This document shows positions 30,634 through 36,026 of a stretch of DNA of 36,026 nt, in pieces. Below the pieces are notes generated by a model that was not told the DNA's origin, did no database searches, and saw nothing but the letters and a program-made list of their open reading frames with translations. Each line of letters opens with the position of its first letter. Position 1 is the first letter of the stretch. The stretch is from the NCBI GenBank assembly GCA_001563805.1, contig LKMK01000004.1, positions 1-36,026 of the forward strand. Direction: 5' to 3'. Origin of the DNA: Natrialbaceae archaeon B1-Br10_E2g2. Its GTDB lineage: Archaea; Halobacteriota; Halobacteria; Halobacteriales; Natrialbaceae. The position numbers and the translations under genes are program-made.

Positions 30634-31887
30634 CTATTCGTCGCGCAAGTACCTGAGGAGGTCGTCGGCCTCGACGTCGAAGCCACCGCCCTGTGCGAGC
30701 GTCGGTCTGCCGCCACCGCCACCGCCGAAGGTCTCTCGCACGTCGTCGATCACCGCCGCAGCGTCCACGTCGCCCGCCGACGCGACGACGAGCGACGGCG
30801 GCTGGTCCGTGGTGACGGCCGCGACGACGTCGGGTCCCTCACCGTCCCCGCCAACGACGTCTCGAGCGCCGTCGCCGACGACGTTCGAATCGAGTCCGTC
30901 GACCGTCCCCACGGCCCAGCGCGCGCCGTCTCGCTCGACGGTCGAGAACTCGGCGAGACGCGTCGTGGTGACTTCCCGTTCGAGTCGCTCGAGGTCGGCC
31001 TCGTAGGTCTCACGCTCGTCCTGGAGCCGGGCGACGAACTCGGGGAGTTCGGCCACCGGAACGCCACCCAGCCGGCTGGCTTCGCGGGCGTTCGCCTGCA
31101 CTGACGCCGCGTGGTCGATCGCTGTCGGTCCGACCGCGAACTCGACGCGCGTGACGCCTTCGCCGGGGTTCGACCGATCCAGCACCTCGATCGGGCCGAT
31201 CCGATGCGTGTTGTCGACGTGGGTGCCGCCGCAGGCGGCGACGTCCCAGGACTCGCCGTCGTCGTCGGCGCCGACCGTCGCGGCGCCGATCGTCACGACG
31301 CGGACCTGCTCGGGTGTCGACGCGTCGTCGTCGCTCGCCATCGCTCCCTCCTCGGTCTTCTCGTTGAACGCGATGTCCTCGAGCGTGCGTGCCTCCGCTG
31401 CCGGCAGGCGCTCCCAGCTGACCGGCCGTGCGTCCCAGACGGCGCGGTTCGACCGCCGGCCGAGTTCGACGAGTCCCTCGTCGTCGATCGGTTCGTCCGT
31501 CGTCAGGTCGACCCGGACCTTCTCCGCGTCGATGTCGAACCCGGCGTACCCCAGGTCGTCGTACAACCGCCGTGCCGCGCCGTAGACGACGTGACTCGCC
31601 GTGTGGGCGCGCATACAGTACGTCCGGAACGCGTCGTCGATGACGCACTCGACGCGCTCGCCCATCTCGAAGGTGGGCTCGGTCTCGAGTGTGTGGACGA
31701 CCGATCCGTCCCGCTCCTGGACCGTCTCGAGTTCGAGCCCGTCGATCGTCCCGCGGTCGGCCGGCTGCCCGCCGCCTTCCGGGTAAAAGTACGTCTCCTC
31801 GAGTTCGACCTCGCGGCCGTCGACCGCCGCGATAGTCGCCTCGAACGCTCGAACCGTGGGCGATTCCGGGGCGCGTGATACCGTCAT
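30634..31887 (-). CDS. Alanyl-tRNA editing protein, AlaX long form
   Basis: This free-standing editing protein removes serine or glycine from mischarged tRNA-Ala. It has 417 residues from the Met at 31887. An N-terminal beta domain contains ETYFYPEGGGQPADRG near 31-46. The zinc-binding editing core has HTASH at 95-99 and CGGTH at 219-223. The C-terminal DHHA1 part includes a glycine run and ends RPTLAQGGGFDVEADDLLRYL. A TATA box 27 bases upstream decides between the Met at 31887 and one nine codons earlier. It stands alone, convergent with etfA. Confidence 0.9.
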   Translation of the reverse strand: MTVSRAPESPTVRAFEATIAAVDGREVELEETYFYPEGGGQPADRGTIDGLELETVQERDGSVVHTLETEPTFEMGERVECVIDDAFRTYCMRAHTASHVVYGAARRLYDDLGYAGFDIDAEKVRVDLTTDEPIDDEGLVELGRRSNRAVWDARPVSWERLPAAEARTLEDIAFNEKTEEGAMASDDDASTPEQVRVVTIGAATVGADDDGESWDVAACGGTHVDNTHRIGPIEVLDRSNPGEGVTRVEFAVGPTAIDHAASVQANAREASRLGGVPVAELPEFVARLQDERETYEADLERLEREVTTTRLAEFSTVERDGARWAVGTVDGLDSNVVGDGARDVVGGDGEGPDVVAAVTTDQPPSLVVASAGDVDAAAVIDDVRETFGGGGGGRPTLAQGGGFDVEADDLLRYLRDE

Positions 31888-31910
31888 GCACTCGAGTCGG
31901 TGGTGCCGGG

Positions 31911-31920
31911 ACAAAAAAGT
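31911..31920 (-). promoter_or_regulatory. TATA-like box of the AlaX gene
   Basis: Read on the minus strand this is acttttttgt, centred about 28 bases before the ATG at 31887, fitting a leaderless transcript. Confidence 0.5.
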
Positions 31921-32813
31921 CGCCGTTCGTCTCCACCGGGCGTCGGTCCAACCCCCTCACCTGGACGCCGCCGCGTTCGGTGGCTGATCCCATCCGGCCG
32001 CGGTGCGGTCGCCAGTACGACCGGCGATCCCACCCGCTGCGAGTCGACGACCCAGCCCGCTGACCGTCCAGCCACGACGTATCACGCCCGAGGGACGACG
32101 AGGATCGGTGATCGGTCCGGTCGGTCGAGTGTTACGCCGTCGACGTACCGTTTCGCCGGTGTTTTTCCGGCTCTCGATCCTCGAGCGGTATTGCCACCTC
32201 GAGCTACTCTCATCACGTCGATGACTGTTTGTGGATCTGGATTTACGGCTGTACGTATGTAACACGATGCGTCTCGGGCTGCGGGTCTGCGATGCAGTCC
32301 GGTTCGGTCGGTCGTGTCGATCCCGCTATCGATCCGGCTTCGTCGTACTAACTATCGCTTTCACATATATGAAGGCATAGTTATGATTTAGCCAGAAATA
32401 CCGTCTCCGAACGAGTGGCAGTGACCCGCCACTCGAGGTGTCCCGTTGGAACCGGTCACTTCGAACTGACGAGCAAAGCGACTGAGGATGTGCTAGTCGG
32501 CCTGCACCGGGCCTATTTCAGAACTTCACGTGTGCCGAACTGGTGGATAGACTCCCCGGCCACTTGCGCCACTGTCTATTTTACCATATATCATTTTAAA
32601 TCTATTATGTGTGAATACTATCTATGATGTTACTTAATCGGGTGCGACGAGTCACATGTTAGTACGGAACTACTGCCGTCGATGGGACGACCCAACTGGA
32701 ATCGTTTCCGTTCGGTCTATTTTCGCGCTCCACGACGTCTCGAGTCGTCTGACTTAAAGACCACCACAGTTCATCACACCTTCTCATGATCGTGTGACAC
32801 GATTACATAGTTC
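31921..32813. other. Gene-poor region with an AT-rich island
   Basis: About 890 bases carry no gene I can support. The stretch 32340-32400 and especially 32570-32640 is far richer in A and T than the rest of the window. It contains an imperfect palindrome (32350-32382), a short stem with arms CGAGTGGC (32412-32419) and GCCACTCG (32428-32435), and several TATA-like words. A 70-codon frame at 32415-32627 ends in the AT-rich part and has an aromatic, non-acidic product; I do not call it. Foreign origin, a regulatory RNA or a remnant insertion are all possible. Confidence 0.45.
32350..32382. repeat. Imperfect AT-rich palindrome
   Basis: The outer arms AACTAT (32350-32355) and ATAGTT (32377-32382) and inner arms TTCA (32360-32363) and TGAA (32370-32373) are arranged around CATATA. 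It could be a regulator site or an RNA hairpin; no adjacent gene explains it. Confidence 0.4.
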
Positions 32814-32818
32814 ATGAG
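32783..32818 (+). promoter_or_regulatory. Nested inverted repeats over the start of the acidic regulator gene
   Basis: The outer arms CTCATGA (32783-32789) and TCATGAG (32812-32818) enclose the perfect palindrome ATCGTGTGACACGAT (32789-32803). The right outer arm includes the ATG at 32814. A TATA-like acttaaaga at 32752-32760 places the transcript start near 32785, so the structure would occupy the 5' leader. It could act as an operator or as an mRNA hairpin hiding the start codon. Confidence 0.5.
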
Positions 32819-33818
32819 TGTGGGTACCAGTGTCCGGAGCCTGGGCACGTTCCTCGAGGAGTGTGACGACGGTACGGGTACCGTACACAACGTGGAGTTC
32901 GCCGGTAGCGCCGACGCGGGGCCCGGACTTTCCGCCGACGTCGAACTGACCGTACAGGTGGGCTCGTCCGACGATTCCTCGGAAGGGGTCGCGGTCGAGG
33001 ACGTGGCGATCGACGCCGACGGCCGCCTCTCGCTGGTCCTCGAGACCGAAGCGCCCGTGGTCCCGACGGACGATCACAATCTCACGGTCGAACCGACGGC
33101 GGCGACCGTCCGTGACGACGGCACGATCGGCGTCTCGATCTTCGCGTCCGATCCGGACGACGGCGACGACTGCTCGGCCGCCGACCGCCGCTCGGGGACC
33201 GACGCTTCGAGGGCCGAGGTCGACGACTCCTCGAGCGCTCGCGATCGTGACGTCCCCCCGTTCAGGGACCCCGACCTCCTCGCGGAGGTGTACGACTCCT
33301 GTGAGACGTTCGCGGAGATGAGCGACGCCATCGACATGGACGTGACCGCCGAGACGGTGCGGCGCTACATGATCGACTACGACATCCACGAGCCCAACCG
33401 GTACGATACGGGCGACGAGGACGGGGACACGGCGGATTCGGACGCCGGGGTCGACGACTCGGGGGGCGAGACCGACGGATCGACCGTCGACGGTGCCGAC
33501 TCGAGCGACGACGCCGGCGACTCGTCCGTCGAATCCGATCCCGACGCGGCAGCTCCCGTCGTGGTGACCGACGGCCTCGGTCTCCCCGACGACCTGACGC
33601 TCGACGCCCTCGTCGAGACGGTCTCGCGCTCGAACACGGTCTACGAGGTCACGCGGGACGTCGGCCTCGAGCGCGAGGAGGCCCTCGACCTGCTGCGACG
33701 GCTGAACCTGATCGACCTCGTCGTCGGCCGGATGAGCCGCGAACCCGAACGCGACGTCGGCCGCGAGGAGATCCTCGAGCGACTCCGCGACGCGCCCAGT
33801 CCTCACGCACAACCGTAG
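32814..33818 (+). CDS. Acidic regulator-like protein with two predicted HTH segments
   Basis: I do not recognise a named family for this 334-residue protein. Residues 1-112 form a beta-rich domain (EFAGSADAG, VAIDADGRLSLVLET, TIGVSIF). A Ser/Asp-rich linker leads to a helical segment at about 151-193 in which FAEMSDAIDMDVTAETVRRYMIDYDI reads like a helix-turn-helix with a recognition helix. A second acidic linker (about 200-248) precedes another helical unit (about 258-305) with a similar EVTRDVGLEREEALDLLRRL pattern. DNA binding is therefore likely but inferred. The nested repeats over its start could be an autoregulatory site. It precedes two HTH_10 regulators on the same strand. Confidence 0.75.
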   Translation: MSVGTSVRSLGTFLEECDDGTGTVHNVEFAGSADAGPGLSADVELTVQVGSSDDSSEGVAVEDVAIDADGRLSLVLETEAPVVPTDDHNLTVEPTAATVRDDGTIGVSIFASDPDDGDDCSAADRRSGTDASRAEVDDSSSARDRDVPPFRDPDLLAEVYDSCETFAEMSDAIDMDVTAETVRRYMIDYDIHEPNRYDTGDEDGDTADSDAGVDDSGGETDGSTVDGADSSDDAGDSSVESDPDAAAPVVVTDGLGLPDDLTLDALVETVSRSNTVYEVTRDVGLEREEALDLLRRLNLIDLVVGRMSREPERDVGREEILERLRDAPSPHAQP

Positions 33819-33919
33819 CACCGAGTAGGCGAACGTTTCAATCGGTCGTTACGTCCCGGTTGATCACCGACGCTTATGATGCTGGAGTGTGTTACCTTAC
33901 CAAGACGTTTCCACCCCAG

Positions 33920-34654
33920 ATGTCGCTCATCACCGAGGTCCGATTCGCTCACGAACACGGCGCGCTCGTCGACACGCTAACAGCGCTGCCAGACCTCTCG
34001 GTCGACATCGTCCGCGAAGCGAGCACGGCTCCGAACCGGGGTGGCTACTTCTTCCGGTTCGACCACGCCCGTCCCGAGGAGGTCCGGCCCCTCCTCGAGT
34101 CTGACCACACGGTCAGTGCGGCCGAGCGGGTGTCGGCGGTCGACGACGAGCACCTCTGGAAGATCGCTTTCACGTCCGAGACGACGCTCCTCGCGCCGGC
34201 CGTCACGGAACGGGGCGGCGTCGTCCTCGACGCTCGAAGCGCACCGGCAACCACCGAGCCACGCGGCTGGCGCGAACGCTGGTTCTTCCCGGACGAGGAG
34301 GGCATCCAGGGCATCTGGCACCACGCTCGAGCGGCGGACTTCGAGTTCGACGTGCTCGACCTCTCCCGACAGCTCCAGCCCGACGTCCCGCACGTCGAGA
34401 TGAACCCGGTCACCGACGAACAGCGCCGGGCCCTGTTGACGGCGTACGAACTGGGCTACTTCGAGGAGCCACGCGAGACCTCACTCGAGGAGCTCGCGGC
34501 AGCCCTCGAGCTGTCGCCCTCTGCGGTCAACGGCCGGCTCAGACGCGGCCTGAAGTCGCTGATCGGCACGGCGTTGACCGTCGACGTCGAGGCCGCTCCG
34601 GAGCGGCCGGACGGGAAGTCACGGACGGAACCCGAGTCGTACCAGTACCGATGA
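33920..34654 (+). CDS. HTH_10 (bacterio-opsin activator type) regulator
   Basis: This 244-residue transcriptional regulator has an N-terminal sensory-type domain (1-155) and a C-terminal HTH_10 domain at about 164-218, seen in TDEQRRALLTAYELGYFEEPRETSLEELAAAL and the recognition helix SPSAVNGRLRRGLKSLIG. The usual family ending of that helix (H-E-H-LRRAE) is changed to NGRLRRG, as in the next gene, so the two form a subgroup. MSLITEVRF is the typical family N-terminus, so the start at 33920 is preferred over the longer frame from 33860. TATA-like words lie at about 33873 and 33893. Its stop overlaps the start of the next regulator. Confidence 0.82.
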   Translation: MSLITEVRFAHEHGALVDTLTALPDLSVDIVREASTAPNRGGYFFRFDHARPEEVRPLLESDHTVSAAERVSAVDDEHLWKIAFTSETTLLAPAVTERGGVVLDARSAPATTEPRGWRERWFFPDEEGIQGIWHHARAADFEFDVLDLSRQLQPDVPHVEMNPVTDEQRRALLTAYELGYFEEPRETSLEELAAALELSPSAVNGRLRRGLKSLIGTALTVDVEAAPERPDGKSRTEPESYQYR

Positions 34655-35301
34655 TCACCGCCCGAATCTACGTCGAACACCCGGATCTCGCCCTCTCGTA
34701 CACCATCCGGTCGCTCTCCGAGGCGGAGATCGACGTCGTCTCCGACGTCGGAACCGACCCACACCACAGCGTCTACTTCTTCCGGATCGACGCCCCCGAC
34801 TTCGACGCGGTCGCCTCGGCGCTCCGGGCGGACCACACCGTCGACGAGTTCGAATCCGTCGTCGAGATGGCCGGTAACCGGACCTACCGGATCGAGTACA
34901 GCGACGATGCGAAACTCATCACGCCCGAGATCACCGACCGCAGCGGGCTCACGCTCGAGTCGACGAGCTACCTGAACGGCTGGCTGTTACAGTTACAACT
35001 CGAGGACCACGACGCCCTCTACGAGATCGCGACGTACGCCGAAGGGGAGGGTATCAAACTCGAGGTGCTCGAACTCACACAACAACCCACGCTCGACGAT
35101 CACTCCGAGTTCGGGCTGACGGCGTCCCAGACGGAGGCGCTGGTCGCGGCGTACAAACACGGACTGTACGACGAGCCCCGCCGGACGTCGGTCGAGGAGC
35201 TGGCGGAAACCCTCGACATCTCGAGAACGGCCGTCAGCGGCCGACTCAGACGTGGCGCGGCCACGCTCGTCGAGGAGTATCTCCTCGAGGACGACGGGTG
35301 A
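34651..35301 (+). CDS. HTH_10 regulator, paralogue of the preceding gene
   Basis: This 216-residue protein shares the preceding gene's N-terminal pattern (YFFRIDAPD, ADHTV) and its C-terminal HTH_10 domain (about 156-208: LTASQTEALVAAYKHGLYDEPRRTSVEELAETLDISRTAVSGRLRRG in outline). The ATGA overlap implies coupled translation and perhaps a heteromeric regulator. The targets are unknown; the alcohol dehydrogenase 73 bases downstream on the same strand is the nearest candidate. Confidence 0.82.
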   Translation: MITARIYVEHPDLALSYTIRSLSEAEIDVVSDVGTDPHHSVYFFRIDAPDFDAVASALRADHTVDEFESVVEMAGNRTYRIEYSDDAKLITPEITDRSGLTLESTSYLNGWLLQLQLEDHDALYEIATYAEGEGIKLEVLELTQQPTLDDHSEFGLTASQTEALVAAYKHGLYDEPRRTSVEELAETLDISRTAVSGRLRRGAATLVEEYLLEDDG

Positions 35302-35342
35302 CCCCGATCTCCGCATCCGTACGCCTGCGAGCTCGAGCGGCT

Positions 35343-35352
35343 ACACTTAACA
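35343..35352 (+). promoter_or_regulatory. TATA-like box of the alcohol dehydrogenase gene
   Basis: The sequence acacttaaca is centred about 27 bases before the ATG at 35375, giving the gene its own leaderless promoter. Confidence 0.5.
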
Positions 35353-35374
35353 CGGCGCCGTCCAACCGAGGGGT

Positions 35375-36026
35375 ATGCGCGCTGCAGTACTCGAGGCCTA
35401 CGGCGAGCCGCTGTCGATCCAGTCCGTCGAGACCCCAGACCCGGCGCCACACGGGGTCGTGGTCGACGTGGAGGCCTGTGGCATCTGCCGGAGCGACTGG
35501 CACGCCTGGCAGGGCCACGGCGAGTGGGCGGACGACCAGGTGCCGCTCGGACAGGTTCTCGGACACGAACCGGCCGGCCGGATCGCACGGGTCGGCGAAC
35601 AGGTGGCAACGCTCGAGCCGGGCGACCGCGTCGCGGTTCCGTTCAACCTGGGCGAGGGCTCGTGTCCGCAGTGTCGCACCGGCCACGGGAACGTCTGTCT
35701 CGACGGCTACGCGCTCGGGTTCGAGTCCGCGGTTCCGGGGGCCTTTGCCGAGCAGGTTCACGTTCCTCACGCCGAGTTCAACCTCACACGACTGCCCGAC
35801 GGCGTCTCCGCGACGGAGGCGGCCGCGCTCGGCTGTCGGTACGTGACGGCCTTTCACGCGCTGGCCCACCGCGCCGACGTCGACGGCGGCGACTGGGTCG
35901 CCGTCCACGGCTGTGGCGGCCTCGGCCTCGCGGCCGTCCAGATCGCGACCGCGCTCGGTGCTCGCGTCGTCGCCGTCGACGTCCGCGAGCCACCGCTCGA
36001 GTTGGCTACCGACGTCGGCGCCGCGG
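35375..36026 (+). CDS. Zinc-dependent alcohol dehydrogenase (3' end beyond window)
   Basis: This is the N-terminal 217 residues of a medium-chain dehydrogenase. The GroES-like domain starts MRAAVLEAYGEPLSIQSVE. The catalytic zinc ligands Cys38 (in CGICRSDWH) and His64-Glu65 (LGHE) are present. The structural zinc loop has three cysteines (Cys97, Cys100, Cys108) in a shortened GSCPQCRTGHGNVC, where the family usually has four. The Rossmann motif GCGGLGLAAVQIA follows near 185. The substrate is unknown. The frame is still open at the last base. Confidence 0.88.
   Translation, partial: MRAAVLEAYGEPLSIQSVETPDPAPHGVVVDVEACGICRSDWHAWQGHGEWADDQVPLGQVLGHEPAGRIARVGEQVATLEPGDRVAVPFNLGEGSCPQCRTGHGNVCLDGYALGFESAVPGAFAEQVHVPHAEFNLTRLPDGVSATEAAALGCRYVTAFHALAHRADVDGGDWVAVHGCGGLGLAAVQIATALGARVVAVDVREPPLELATDVGAA

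Noticed and set aside
32415-32627. A 70-codon frame in the AT-rich island
   Set aside because: The product is not acidic, composition changes midway, and it has a weak start and no promoter at the right spacing.
1-36026. tRNA, rRNA, CRISPR array, intact transposase or replication origin
   Set aside because: I found no T-loop/anticodon arrangement, regular spacer array, transposase motif or orc/cdc6 gene by reading; short RNAs could still be missed without a covariance search.

Overview
The window is a stretch of chromosome from a halophilic archaeon, probably of the Natrialbales type. The evidence is very high GC, strongly acidic predicted proteins, AT-rich TATA boxes about 27 bases before many start codons (leaderless genes), bacterio-opsin-activator type (HTH_10) regulators, and a fused folC-folP gene, an arrangement known in haloarchaea. 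The taxonomic placement is inference. I saw no rRNA, tRNA, CRISPR array or intact transposase.

Layout. 1-4.1 kb: a pabB/trpE-like and pabA/trpG-like pair, a small protein and a serine O-acetyltransferase. 4.2-9.3 kb: methylene-THF reductase (metF) and a DmdA/GcvT-like THF-dependent demethylase on the minus strand, then folD and threonine/serine dehydratase (ilvA) divergent on the plus strand. 9.4-17.6 kb: two small proteins, then an osmostress-like block of BCCT transporter, UspA, two tiny membrane proteins, a second UspA, a K+ channel and a second, divergent BCCT transporter. 17.7-21.2 kb: ridA, an 80-bp inverted-repeat element, a molybdopterin formate dehydrogenase and a helix-rich hypothetical protein. 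21.2-25.7 kb: formate-THF ligase divergent from folC-folP. 26-30.6 kb: a four-domain dimethylglycine/sarcosine dehydrogenase followed by etfB and etfA. 30.6-32 kb: an alanyl-tRNA editing protein. 32-36 kb: an AT-rich gene-poor gap, an acidic regulator-like protein, two translationally coupled HTH_10 regulators and a zinc alcohol dehydrogenase cut by the window end.

How the genes may work together. The central theme is tetrahydrofolate-bound one-carbon units. BCCT transporters would import a methylated onium solute (glycine betaine or DMSP). The DmdA-like protein would move one methyl group to THF. MetF, FolD, formate-THF ligase and formate dehydrogenase form a complete route from methyl-THF to CO2, with ATP recovered at the ligase step. 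The dimethylglycine-dehydrogenase-like protein would make methylene-THF and pass electrons to EtfAB. Glycine left over could go through serine (GlyA not in the window) to pyruvate via IlvA, with RidA removing the reactive enamine. The folate-synthesis genes supply the carrier. Each enzyme call rests on family motifs; the assembly into one betaine/DMSP-oxidising system is my hypothesis and the most interesting feature of the window.
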